A stretch of DNA of 64,000 nt from Pseudomonas sp. R4-35-07 (GTDB lineage: Bacteria > Pseudomonadota > Gammaproteobacteria > Pseudomonadales > Pseudomonadaceae). Each line of letters begins with the position of its first letter. Within the stretch, counting starts at the first letter, position 1. The stretch covers positions 5,394,001 to 5,458,000 of the forward strand of contig NZ_CP027732.1 in assembly GCF_003852235.1 (NCBI RefSeq), written 5' to 3'. The notes beneath the pieces were generated by a model. That model did no database searches. It was given only the letters and a program-made list of their open reading frames with translations, and had not been told where the DNA came from. A program made the translations under genes and the position numbers. Of this stretch, positions 39,092 to 47,270 are shown one piece after another.

Positions 39092-39994
39092 ATGCGCTTG
39101 CGTCATATCGAAATCTTCCAGGCCATCCGCCAGACTGGTTCTATCAGTGCCGCCGCGCAGTTGTTGCACGTCTCGCAACCGGCTGTGACCAAAGTGTTGC
39201 AGCATGCCGAACTGCAACTTGGCTTTGCGCTGTTCCTGCGGGTACGCGGCAAATTGCAGCCCACGCCTGAAGCCCTGGCCCTGGAAAGCGAAGTCGAAAA
39301 AGTCAGCGCAAGCCTGCAAGGCGTGCGGCGTCTGGCCAAGAGCTTGCGTCGCGAACCGGGGCAAAGCATCCGCATCGGTGCGATCCCGGCGTTGGCGCTG
39401 TCGCTGCTGCCGCCGTCAATCCTGGAATGGAAGCGTGATTACCCGGACATCGCCTGTGAGCTGTCCAGCGACCATAGCGGCGAGCTGGTGCAGAAGCTGT
39501 TGATGCGCGAGATCGACCTGGCGTTGACGCTCACGTTCTCCGGCCATCCGGGGCTCACCACCCAGGTGCTGGCCAACGGCGTGCTGGTGGCGCTGGCGTC
39601 AAAAGGCTACTGGTCGGACGCTGAACGGCACAAGCCCTTGCCGTTGGCCGAACTGGCCGGCGCGCCCTTGATCGGCTTGTCCAGCGCTGACCCGCTGGCA
39701 GCGAAGCTGGGCAGCTACCTGGAAAATGTAGAGCCCGCGCCTCGGGTGACGATCGCGGTGCAAACCTATTCCCTGGCCCGCGCGATGGTCGAATCCGGCG
39801 CCGGCCTCACCGTGATCGATCCGTTCACCGCGCTGGGTGCCTCAACGGCCACTACCCACATTCGCACGCTCACCCCGCCGCTGCCGATTACCCTCTATGC
39901 ATTGACCCGCGCCAACGAGCCCCCGCCGCATATGCTGGCCAGGCTGCTGGAGATTTTCGGCAGTCGCGCCTGTGAGCTGCTGGAACGTCTCTAA
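39092..39994 (+). CDS. LysR-type transcriptional regulator
   Basis: A 300-aa LysR protein: DNA-binding domain MRLRHIEIFQAIRQTGSISA with AAQLLHVSQPAVTKVLQHAE, and an effector domain from about residue 93. The ATG at 39092 is preferred to that at 39080, since only the former leaves room for a ribosome binding site (GGGA, 39082-39085). It is divergent from the dadA-like gene, with a 107-base gap, so control of the dadA-like/binding-protein pair is likely. Confidence 0.88.
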   Translation: MRLRHIEIFQAIRQTGSISAAAQLLHVSQPAVTKVLQHAELQLGFALFLRVRGKLQPTPEALALESEVEKVSASLQGVRRLAKSLRREPGQSIRIGAIPALALSLLPPSILEWKRDYPDIACELSSDHSGELVQKLLMREIDLALTLTFSGHPGLTTQVLANGVLVALASKGYWSDAERHKPLPLAELAGAPLIGLSSADPLAAKLGSYLENVEPAPRVTIAVQTYSLARAMVESGAGLTVIDPFTALGASTATTHIRTLTPPLPITLYALTRANEPPPHMLARLLEIFGSRACELLERL

Positions 39995-40009
39995 ACACAC
40001 CTCCCACAT

Positions 40010-40627
40010 TCAGAGCACGTAATGCATGATCGCCACAAAATGCAGCAGGCTGCCGCCGATCACAAACAAGTGCCAGATGCCATGGGAATGGCGCAGGCGA
40101 TCCTCCAAAGCAAAAAAGATAATGCCAACGGTGTACAACACCCCACCCGCCGCCAGCCAGGTAAACCCTGCCGTGCCCAACGCCGCGAGCAGCGGCTTGA
40201 CCGCCACCAGCACGATCCAGCCCATCACCGCATAGATCACGATCGACAGGATGCGCTTCTCCGAGCGGGGCTTGATCTCCTGCAAGATGCCGATCACCGC
40301 CAGCCCCCACACAATCCCGAACAGCGTCCAGCCCCAAGGCCCGCGTAGCGTCACCAGGCAAAACGGGGTGTAGCTGCCGGCGATCAACAGGTAGATCGAA
40401 AAGTGATCGACCTTCTGCATGATCTCTTTTCGTCGCCCGCGCACGCTGTGGTACACGGTGGACGCGCTGTACAGCACCATCAAGGTAAAGCCATAAATCG
40501 CCACACTGACGATTTTCCAGGGGCTGCCGTCCAGGCTCGCCACCACCAACATCCACACGACGCCAATACACGCCGCGACTGCACCGAGCAAATGGCTCCA
40601 GGCGTTGAATCGTTCCCCGTGGTACAT
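40010..40627 (-). CDS. Hemolysin III (HlyIII/PAQR) family membrane protein
   Basis: A 205-aa protein with seven predicted membrane helices. The family motifs VDHFSIYLLIAGSYTPFCLV and GIWHLFVIGGSLLHFVAIMH carry the metal-binding Asp and His residues. Bacterial members are of unclear function despite the name; hydrolase activity on lipids is possible by homology to PAQR receptors. The ATG at 40627 is chosen, as MYHGERFNAWSHL is the usual N-terminus. Confidence 0.9.
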   Translation of the reverse strand: MYHGERFNAWSHLLGAVAACIGVVWMLVVASLDGSPWKIVSVAIYGFTLMVLYSASTVYHSVRGRRKEIMQKVDHFSIYLLIAGSYTPFCLVTLRGPWGWTLFGIVWGLAVIGILQEIKPRSEKRILSIVIYAVMGWIVLVAVKPLLAALGTAGFTWLAAGGVLYTVGIIFFALEDRLRHSHGIWHLFVIGGSLLHFVAIMHYVL

Positions 40628-40771
40628 CTGCAACCGACCTCCCGTGACCAATAAGGGTTGGCTGGCAAGCCTCCAGCCTTCGCCATAAGAGTGCAAGCGC
40701 CTTATGACGTTCCGAGGACGCCGAGCACATTTGCGGGCACAATCGAGGGCATTCGAACAAGAGCCACGGCC

Positions 40772-41692
40772 ATGCTGATCGACGAAGAATTCACCCTCAA
40801 AAAGCTGGAAATCTTCCTGGCATTCATGCGCACCGGCAACCTGGCCCGCGCCGCCGCCGAGCTGCAAACCAGCAACGTCAGCGTGCACCGCGCCATTCAT
40901 TCGCTGGAAAACGCCCTGCGCTGCCCGTTGTTCAAGCACGAAGGGCGCAATCTCACGCCACTGGAAAGCGCCTATGTACTCGAAGAGCGCGCGCAGAAAC
41001 TGGTGGCTGATGTGGTCGACAGCGTACGCCTGACCCGCGAAGCCGCCGGCTTTTCCGCCGAACGATTCAAGCTGGGTTCGCTGTATTCATTGACGGTCAA
41101 GACCGTGCCGCAACTGATCATGGGCCTGAAAATCAGGCGCAGCGAACTGAATATCGACCTGATCCTTGGCTCCAATTTCGACCTGCTCTACAAGCTCAAG
41201 AACATGGAAGTGGACGCGATCCTCATCGCCCTCGACGACCATGCGAACGACCCGGACTGCGCGCAGATTGCGCTGTTCAGCGACGATATCTTCCTCGCCA
41301 CTCCGGCCGACTCGCCCTTCGACCGAGAACAGCAGATCGACCTGGCCGACGTGCGCGACGCAACCTTCATCACCCTCACCCAAGGCTTTGCCACGCACCA
41401 GGACGGCAACCGCGTGTTCAAGCAGGCCGGGTTCGAGCCGAAAGTGGCGATGCAGGTCAACGACATCTTCACGCTGCTGAGCATGGTCAGCTCGGGCGTG
41501 GGTTATGCGCTGCTGCCGGGCCGGATTGCAGCGGTGTATGAGAACCGCGTGAAGCTGATACCGCTGCAGCCCAGGTATCGGCTGCAGCAGCATATCGGCG
41601 TGGTGTTCTTGAAGGCCAAGGAGCGCGACCCGAACTTGCTGGCGCTGTTGGCGGAGTGTCGGATGTATGCCAATCGCCAGGGGTCAGCTTGA
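40772..41692 (+). CDS. mdcR: LysR-type malonate utilisation regulator
   Basis: A 306-aa LysR protein with helix-turn-helix FTLKKLEIFLAFMRTGNLAR and AAAELQTSNVSVHRAIHSLE. It lies at the 3' end of, and convergent with, the mdc/mad operon, the position of mdcR in other pseudomonads. Its effector is expected to be malonate or a derivative. It probably acts on the mdcA promoter 7 kb away. The start at 40772 is used; an upstream in-frame start lacks family similarity. Confidence 0.85.
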   Translation: MLIDEEFTLKKLEIFLAFMRTGNLARAAAELQTSNVSVHRAIHSLENALRCPLFKHEGRNLTPLESAYVLEERAQKLVADVVDSVRLTREAAGFSAERFKLGSLYSLTVKTVPQLIMGLKIRRSELNIDLILGSNFDLLYKLKNMEVDAILIALDDHANDPDCAQIALFSDDIFLATPADSPFDREQQIDLADVRDATFITLTQGFATHQDGNRVFKQAGFEPKVAMQVNDIFTLLSMVSSGVGYALLPGRIAAVYENRVKLIPLQPRYRLQQHIGVVFLKAKERDPNLLALLAECRMYANRQGSA

Positions 41693-41695
41693 GCT

Positions 41696-41809
41696 GATCG
41701 TTCCCACGCTCCGCGTGGGACACGCCTCCTGGGACGCTCCGCGTCCCGACTTCAAGAGCGGACGCGGAGCGTCCAGGGCTGCATTCCCACACGGAGCGTG
41801 GGAACGATC
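41696..41809. repeat. REPIN (GATCGTTCCCACGC family) between mdcR and madM
   Basis: Outer arms GATCGTTCCCACGCTCCGCG and ACGGAGCGTGGGAACGATC, with inner GGACGCTCCGCGTCC and GGACGCGGAGCGTCC. It spans nearly the whole gap between two convergent genes and could act as a bidirectional block. Confidence 0.85.
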
Positions 41810-41811
41810 AC

Positions 41812-42576
41812 TCAGCCCACCAACCCCCGCACGATGAAATACAGCAGCGAAGGCCCGAGCAAACACCCAAGCCCGGTATGAAACGTCGCCGTCAGCGCGC
41901 CATACGGCACCAACCGCCGATCCGTCGCCGCCAGCCCCGCCGTCACCCCGCTCACGGTGCCGGCCAAGCCACCAAACACCATCGCCGAACGCGGGTTGTC
42001 CAGGCCCATCCAGCGCGCCGCCACTGGTGTGCCGACCATCACCAGAATCGCCTTGATCAACCCGGTGGCAATCGACAGCGCCATCACATCCGAGGTCGCG
42101 CCAATCGCCGCGCCGGTCACCGGGCCGACGATGTAGGTCACTGCGCCCGCGCCAATGGTGGTCATGCTGATCGCATCGCGATAACCGAACGCCCAGGCCA
42201 TGCTCGCGCCGACGATGAACGGCAGGATCGTGCCCAGCAGCAGCGCAATCACACCGATCATGCCGGCTTTGCGCGCCTCGGTGGCCTGCACTTCAAATGC
42301 AGTGGCAACAATGGCGAAATCGCGCAACATCGCACCGCCCATCAGGCCGATACCAGAGAACAGGGCCAGGTCCGCCAGGCCTTTCTGCCCACCCGTTAGC
42401 GTGCCGCCGACCCAGGCCAGCACCAGGCCGATGACGATGGCAATCGCCGAGCCGTGGATGCGCCCGAACGTAAGGCGCTTGGACAGCACCACGGAAATCC
42501 ACATCACCACGCCCACAAAGGCAAACGCGGTGATCAGGCCGTTATGCTCCAAGCCTTTCTCTATGAGGTCCCACAT
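41812..42576 (-). CDS. madM: Malonate transporter subunit MadM
   Basis: A 254-aa membrane protein with about eight helices, the larger part of the two-component sodium/proton:malonate carrier MadLM. Typical segments are ALFSGIGLMGGAMLRDFAIV and ITYIV-like TIGAGAVTYIVGPVTGAAIG. It follows madL with a 1-base gap and closes the malonate operon. Confidence 0.93.
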   Translation of the reverse strand: MWDLIEKGLEHNGLITAFAFVGVVMWISVVLSKRLTFGRIHGSAIAIVIGLVLAWVGGTLTGGQKGLADLALFSGIGLMGGAMLRDFAIVATAFEVQATEARKAGMIGVIALLLGTILPFIVGASMAWAFGYRDAISMTTIGAGAVTYIVGPVTGAAIGATSDVMALSIATGLIKAILVMVGTPVAARWMGLDNPRSAMVFGGLAGTVSGVTAGLAATDRRLVPYGALTATFHTGLGCLLGPSLLYFIVRGLVG

Positions 42577-42577
42577 T

Positions 42578-42982
42578 TCAGCGACCTCCCGCAGGAACGA
42601 TCAGCGGTTCTTCGGCGGGCAGAGGCTCGCCCCTGTGCGTGCGGCTGATCAAGGCGATGGTGCAACCACAGACCACCACCGAACCAATCGCCGCCAGCAC
42701 CGCGACCGGGCCGCCGTGCAGGGCGGTCACGACGTTTTGTTGCGCCGCCATCGCCACCACCACGGGAATGTACATGGCGCCCCAGAAGCCCACGCCCATC
42801 TCGCACTCCTTGGTCATCCCGCCGCGCTTTTGCATCCACAACCGTGCGCAGATCAGCAGGATCATGGCGATGCCCACGCCGCCCACGTTGGATTTGACAC
42901 CCAGTAAAACGCCGAGCATGTCGCCCATGATCACGCCTGCAAGCGTGCAGATCGCCAGCAATGCCACACCGTAGATAATCAT
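42578..42982 (-). CDS. madL: Malonate transporter subunit MadL
   Basis: A 134-aa membrane protein with about four helices (IYGVALLAICTLAGVIMGDM, and GAMYIPVVVAMAAQQNVVTA), the small subunit of the MadLM malonate carrier. The ATG at 42982 has TTGAGG upstream; an alternative TTG at 42997 is less likely. It lies 67 bases after mdcH. Confidence 0.92.
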   Translation of the reverse strand: MIIYGVALLAICTLAGVIMGDMLGVLLGVKSNVGGVGIAMILLICARLWMQKRGGMTKECEMGVGFWGAMYIPVVVAMAAQQNVVTALHGGPVAVLAAIGSVVVCGCTIALISRTHRGEPLPAEEPLIVPAGGR

Positions 42983-43049
42983 CGTTGTTGTCCTCAAAGT
43001 GCTCGATCGAAATTGTTGTTGTTGTGCTTCGAAAGCCTTGGGTAGTGCT

Positions 43050-43949
43050 TTATCGGTGGCGGCGCTCCTCCTCTTCCAGCAAGGCCTGCAAGGTGTCCAG
43101 GCGCGCGCCTTCGCAGGCGATCACCGTGCCTTGTTCGAACACGCGGCGTGACAGGCCGGTGAGCACGGCGCCGGGGGGCAGTTCGATTTGCAGGCGCACA
43201 CCGCGCTCATAGGCGCTTTGCACGGTGCCGCGCCAGTCGACGACGCGGCACATGTTGAAGGCCAGGTCGTCGCAAAGGTGTTCGGGGTTGTGGATCGGCC
43301 GCGCGCGGGTGCTGCTCAGGTAGGTGATGCGCGGCGTCTTGAGCGGAATGAAGGCCTGGGCGAGGACCTTGGCGGGCGCGTCCAGCAACGCACAGTGGGA
43401 CGGTACGCTGACAGCCAGGCGCCGGGCGATGCCGTTGCCTTTGATGCGCGCCGCCACCTGTTTCATCGCCTCGTCGCTGCCGGCGATGACCGTCTGGTTA
43501 TCGGCGTTGATATTGGCCAGGTACACGGGGGTTTGCGCGCTGTGGATCTCGGCCAGCAACGTTTCAACGGTGGATAAATCAGGGCCTATCAGCGCGGTCA
43601 TGCCATAGCCCTGTGGATAAGCCTGCTGCATCAACTCACCGCGCAGGCTGACCAGCCTGACGGCGTCGGCGAAATCCAGCGCGCCGGCGATGACAGCGGC
43701 GGGATAGGCGCCGATGGACAGGCCCGCGACGTAATCCGGGGTGCGCTCCAACAGACGGGCGTGGGCAATGCCGGCGATCAACAGGCACAGTTGCACGGCG
43801 CGGGTACTTGCCAGGGCTTGCTCCGAATCGAGCAGGCGTACGTCTTCGCCCAGCACATCGCTGGCTTCTTCCAGCACCGCTTCGGGCAGCGACTGGAGCA
43901 TGCCCGGCCGTTGGGCACCCTGCCCCGGAAACACCAGCAGGCTGCTCAT
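43050..43949 (-). CDS. mdcH: Malonate decarboxylase epsilon subunit (malonyl-CoA:ACP transferase)
   Basis: MdcH loads the first malonyl group on the decarboxylase acyl carrier, starting the cycle. The 299-aa acyltransferase has GQGAQ (residues 9-13) and the nucleophile elbow GLSIG with Ser78; the catalytic His is in SVPSHCALLD. The ATG at 43949 overlaps the mdcG stop by 4 bases. It resembles FabD but is operon-specific. Confidence 0.93.
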   Translation of the reverse strand: MSSLLVFPGQGAQRPGMLQSLPEAVLEEASDVLGEDVRLLDSEQALASTRAVQLCLLIAGIAHARLLERTPDYVAGLSIGAYPAAVIAGALDFADAVRLVSLRGELMQQAYPQGYGMTALIGPDLSTVETLLAEIHSAQTPVYLANINADNQTVIAGSDEAMKQVAARIKGNGIARRLAVSVPSHCALLDAPAKVLAQAFIPLKTPRITYLSSTRARPIHNPEHLCDDLAFNMCRVVDWRGTVQSAYERGVRLQIELPPGAVLTGLSRRVFEQGTVIACEGARLDTLQALLEEEERRHR

Positions 43950-44542
43950 GCCACGGCCTGCCACGGGTCGAGCACCAGGTGTGCACCGCTGGCGGTTTTC
44001 AGCAGCACGCGGGGTGATCCGCTGGCCCATTCGCGCAAGGCGACGGCGCCGAACGGGGTTTGCAGTTGCAGGTCGACGGCGCACTCTGCCCTATCAAGCA
44101 TCGCCAGGAGGTCTTCAGCATCACGTCGGGCCAAAGGTGCGGCTGTGCGCAGAAGCAAATCCAGGTCACTCTGGGCATGCAGCGCTTCAATCCCGCTGGC
44201 CAACTCGAAACCCGCGCTGCCCGTGACGCCCCATCTCTCCTGCGCCAACACCGGCCGCAGTTGGTCGAGCGCGCGCAACGCCGGTAAATCCCTCGGCGAA
44301 ATCACCCCACGCAACGCTTCCGGGATCACCCGCCGCTGCACCGCCGCCAGCGGCATCCACCCGGCAAAACGGTGCTCGCGCAAACGCCCGCGCACGCCGA
44401 CCGCCACATAACCCGGTTCGGCGATGGCACGGCGCACCACCACCGGGTGGCCGGCACCGAGCGTCTCCCGCACCCAGGCCGGTGCGTCGGCGGGCACATG
44501 CGCCGGGGTCATGCCCCAGAGCAAGTCGTGGGCGTTCACCAT
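43946..44542 (-). CDS. mdcG: Phosphoribosyl-dephospho-CoA transferase (holo-ACP synthase)
   Basis: MdcG attaches the 2'-(5''-triphosphoribosyl)-3'-dephospho-CoA prosthetic group, made by MdcB, to the carrier protein MdcC. The 198-aa product has the nucleotidyltransferase-like SDLDLLLRTAAPL with catalytic aspartates and AVDLQLQTPFGAVALREWA. It overlaps mdcE by 7 bases and mdcH by 4. Confidence 0.9.
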   Translation of the reverse strand: MVNAHDLLWGMTPAHVPADAPAWVRETLGAGHPVVVRRAIAEPGYVAVGVRGRLREHRFAGWMPLAAVQRRVIPEALRGVISPRDLPALRALDQLRPVLAQERWGVTGSAGFELASGIEALHAQSDLDLLLRTAAPLARRDAEDLLAMLDRAECAVDLQLQTPFGAVALREWASGSPRVLLKTASGAHLVLDPWQAVA

Positions 44543-45306
44543 TGTTCCCGCAACAGTTGGCGAACGTGGCTGGAGGCTGCGCGATTGGTCGCGCCGAGGC
44601 GCACGCTCAAATCGGTGCTGCCGACATCCTTGATCGCATTCATCAGGCAATCGCCGACTCGCGCCACATCGTCCGCCGTGGGCTGTTCAATCTGGCTGAC
44701 CGACAAGGTCTCCCAGAGCAAGCCGAGGCTGGCATAGCTGTCGATGTCGTAGGCCATGGGCGGCACGCTGGCGGCCAGGGCTTCCAGCTCTTCGACGCTG
44801 CGCAGCGTCACCCGCGCCGCCGAAGCCTTGCCCATGGCGTGCACCATCACGCCGGGGTCACGCAGGGCGATCAGGCGGTTGGCCTGGTAACCGTGGGCCA
44901 GGAACGCACCGGACATGGCCTTGCCCACCAGCAATGCGATCACCGGATGCCCGGCGAGACGGGCACGAGCGTAGCTGTCGGCCGCAGCGGCCAGGGCCTG
45001 ATGGATGCCGAGCGCTTCTTCGCGACGGCCATAGGCTTGGCTAGGCACATCGACGATGGCGATGATGGGACGCTTGTCGCCCCTCGCGACGGCCTCATCG
45101 ACGGCCTTGGCCAGGCCCCAGCCTTCGAGCAGGCCGACTTCGCCATTGCGCGCCCGGGGGAAGCGGTTTTGCGCGTCCGTGACCACGGCGACAAAGCGCA
45201 CTTTTTGCTCACCCAAGACCGCGTCGGCAACCCTCAGCGACGCCGGCAAACCTGCTACAGGCGCAGCGCCGGCGCTCAATGCGTTGAACCACTGCAAGCC
45301 TCTCAT
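44536..45306 (-). CDS. mdcE: Malonate decarboxylase gamma subunit (carboxyltransferase-like)
   Basis: MdcE pairs with MdcD to decarboxylate malonyl-S-ACP to acetyl-S-ACP. The 256-aa protein has a crotonase-type carboxyltransferase fold, with PRARNGEVGLLEGWGLAKAV and PVIALLVGKAMSGAFLAHGY. It overlaps mdcD by 4 bases and mdcG by 7. Confidence 0.93.
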   Translation of the reverse strand: MRGLQWFNALSAGAAPVAGLPASLRVADAVLGEQKVRFVAVVTDAQNRFPRARNGEVGLLEGWGLAKAVDEAVARGDKRPIIAIVDVPSQAYGRREEALGIHQALAAAADSYARARLAGHPVIALLVGKAMSGAFLAHGYQANRLIALRDPGVMVHAMGKASAARVTLRSVEELEALAASVPPMAYDIDSYASLGLLWETLSVSQIEQPTADDVARVGDCLMNAIKDVGSTDLSVRLGATNRAASSHVRQLLREQW

Positions 45307-46145
45307 GAGCGTTCTCCTTGATACAGCTCGCGCACCGTCGCCGGGTCGATTTGCGGTACGGCGTCCAATTCGGCCAAGCGTGTGAGGTAATAATCAGCCT
45401 GGCGACTGCGTTGTAGCGCGGGCAAGCCTTGCTGCAACAACGCACTGACCGTCTGCTGGATCTGCGCCACATCGTCGGCCACGTAACGGTCGGCCAGGCC
45501 GCTGTTGAAACGCTGTTCGCCGCCCGTAAGGCTCCAGATAAAGGGCCGATCGCGCGAGTCGTATTCTTCCAAGCCGGCTTCCTGTTCGATCACTTGCGGA
45601 CCATTGAGGCCCAAGCGCGCTTCACGGGTGAGGACGAGGTAGCTGCACAGCCCGGCCGCGATGGACATGCCACCGAAACAACCCACGCTGCCCGCCACCA
45701 CGCCGATCACCGGCTGGTACTGGCGCAGGTCGACAATCGCCGCGTGTATGTCGGCAATCGCAGCCAGCCCCAGGTTCGCTTCCTGCAGCCGCACACCACC
45801 GGTTTCCAGCAGTAGCACGGCGCGGGTCGGGACGCCGGTGCGGTTATCTTCAGCCGCCAGTTCCAGGGCGCCGGCGATTTTCGCGCCGCCCACTTCGCCG
45901 AGGCTGCCGCCCTGGAAGTTGCCTTCAATGGCTGCAATCACCACAGGCAAGCCGCCGATGCTGCCCTTGGCGATCACCACGCCGTCATCGGCCTGGGGCA
46001 CCACACCTTGGCGGCTGAGCCAGGGCGACATGACGCGCTGGAAGGGGTCGATCAGTTCGCGAAAGGTGCCGGCATCCAACAAGGCCTTGGCCCGCTGCCG
46101 CGCACCCAGTTCGACAAAGCTGTGTTTGGCGAGCAAGTCAGTCAT
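45303..46145 (-). CDS. mdcD: Malonate decarboxylase beta subunit (carboxyltransferase-like)
   Basis: The 280-aa beta subunit of the malonyl-S-ACP decarboxylase heterodimer, related to the AccD half of acetyl-CoA carboxyltransferase. IEGNFQGGSLGEVGGAKIAG forms an oxyanion/acyl-binding loop, and VGSVGCFGGMSIAAGLCSYL the second. The ATG at 46145 overlaps the mdcC end by 8 bases. Confidence 0.93.
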   Translation of the reverse strand: MTDLLAKHSFVELGARQRAKALLDAGTFRELIDPFQRVMSPWLSRQGVVPQADDGVVIAKGSIGGLPVVIAAIEGNFQGGSLGEVGGAKIAGALELAAEDNRTGVPTRAVLLLETGGVRLQEANLGLAAIADIHAAIVDLRQYQPVIGVVAGSVGCFGGMSIAAGLCSYLVLTREARLGLNGPQVIEQEAGLEEYDSRDRPFIWSLTGGEQRFNSGLADRYVADDVAQIQQTVSALLQQGLPALQRSRQADYYLTRLAELDAVPQIDPATVRELYQGERS

Positions 46146-46437
46146 GGCCGATCTCCTCGAAGCCTTGCTCCAGGCGCAAGCGCACCACGCCGGGGGTGGC
46201 GCCGAAATCGTGGATATCAATGTTCAGGGCCGGTGGTGTCTGCTCCTGGAAGATGCGTTCGAACAGGTGCTGCCAGCGTTGTTCGGCGCCATTCACCGAG
46301 GTCTGTACCTGGATGGTCAACGTGCCGGCGGTGCCCGGTTCCAGCAGCACCTCAAGGTCGCCGGAGCCGACGCACCCCACCAGCGCGCGGCCTTTTGCTG
46401 GCTGCCCGGCGGGGAATTCAAAGGTTAAGGTTTCCAT
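46138..46437 (-). CDS. mdcC: Malonate decarboxylase acyl carrier protein (delta subunit)
   Basis: The 99-aa carrier on which malonyl and acetyl groups shuttle. The prosthetic group is expected on Ser25 in CVGSGDLEVLL, the position used in other MdcC proteins; it is unrelated to the DSL motif of fatty-acid ACP. The ATG at 46437 overlaps the mdcB stop as TGATG; a GTG one codon earlier is possible. Confidence 0.93.
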   Translation of the reverse strand: METLTFEFPAGQPAKGRALVGCVGSGDLEVLLEPGTAGTLTIQVQTSVNGAEQRWQHLFERIFQEQTPPALNIDIHDFGATPGVVRLRLEQGFEEIGHD

Positions 46438-47270
46438 CACAACGCTCCGTCGAGGCGGTCGATAAACAGGCAGGCGGCCAACAGGTCGGCGGCGCCACCG
46501 GGGGAGGCATTCAGGGCCAGCAGTTGTTGGTCCAGCGCGTGCAGTTGGCGGCGACCGGCGAGGCTGGCGCTGCCGCCGGCTTCGAGCACGGCCTGGGCGC
46601 CGCGCTGCATGGCCTGCAGGCCTTCCGGGCCGGCGCGGTAGAGCACGCAGGTGTCGGCCAGGTCGGTCATGATCGCGAGCAAGGCGTCGAGGCGCGCGTT
46701 CTGTTCACCGGCGTGTTGCTGGCGGCTTTTGTGCAATTGCGGCAGGCCGCGTTGCAGCACTGACGGGAAGCCCAGTTGCGCTTCTTCACGGGCGCCGCGT
46801 GCGCCGTAGCGCTGGGCGACCAGCGCGCCGTGGCTCAGGGGTTGCGGGGCGTAGCGGTCGTTGAGCAGGGCCAGCCTGGCGGCGGTCAGCGGTATGGCGC
46901 GGGGTTGCAGCGCTGCCGCCGCAGTCAGCAGGCCGAGGGCCCAGATCGCGCCGCGATGGGTATTCACGCCGCCCGTGGTAGCAAGCATTGCCTGTTCACC
47001 CTCGCGACCGATACGACCCAGAGCTTCACGCAGGGGCAACCCGATTTCACCGATCTCGAGGGCGGCTTCGGCCATTTCCTTGAACATCGGCCACAGCGAC
47101 AGCGCCGACGCGTGCATCAGCCCCAGGTGCAAATCAAGGTGCGCACCGTTGCCGCGACGGTCCACCAGGGCCGGTTTGGGCGACAGGTCGGCTTCATCGA
47201 TCAGCGCATCGACGGCCATATCCGCCAGGCGATCGGCCAGGCTCACTTCATGCAGTTTGAGCGCGCGCAT
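46437..47270 (-). CDS. mdcB: Triphosphoribosyl-dephospho-CoA synthase
   Basis: MdcB condenses dephospho-CoA with ATP to make the prosthetic-group precursor. The 277-aa CitG/MdcB-family protein has the signature [17 protein letters not shown] and [16 protein letters not shown]. It starts immediately after mdcA and overlaps mdcC, so expression is coupled. Confidence 0.93.
   Translation of the reverse strand: MRALKLHEVSLADRLADMAVDALIDEADLSPKPALVDRRGNGAHLDLHLGLMHASALSLWPMFKEMAEAALEIGEIGLPLREALGRIGREGEQAMLATTGGVNTHRGAIWALGLLTAAAALQPRAIPLTAARLALLNDRYAPQPLSHGALVAQRYGARGAREEAQLGFPSVLQRGLPQLHKSRQQHAGEQNARLDALLAIMTDLADTCVLYRAGPEGLQAMQRGAQAVLEAGGSASLAGRRQLHALDQQLLALNASPGGAADLLAACLFIDRLDGAL

Noticed and set aside
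40628..40939. N-terminal extension of the HlyIII gene
   Set aside because: The extra about 100 residues are unrelated to the family and overlap the start of mdcR on the other strand.
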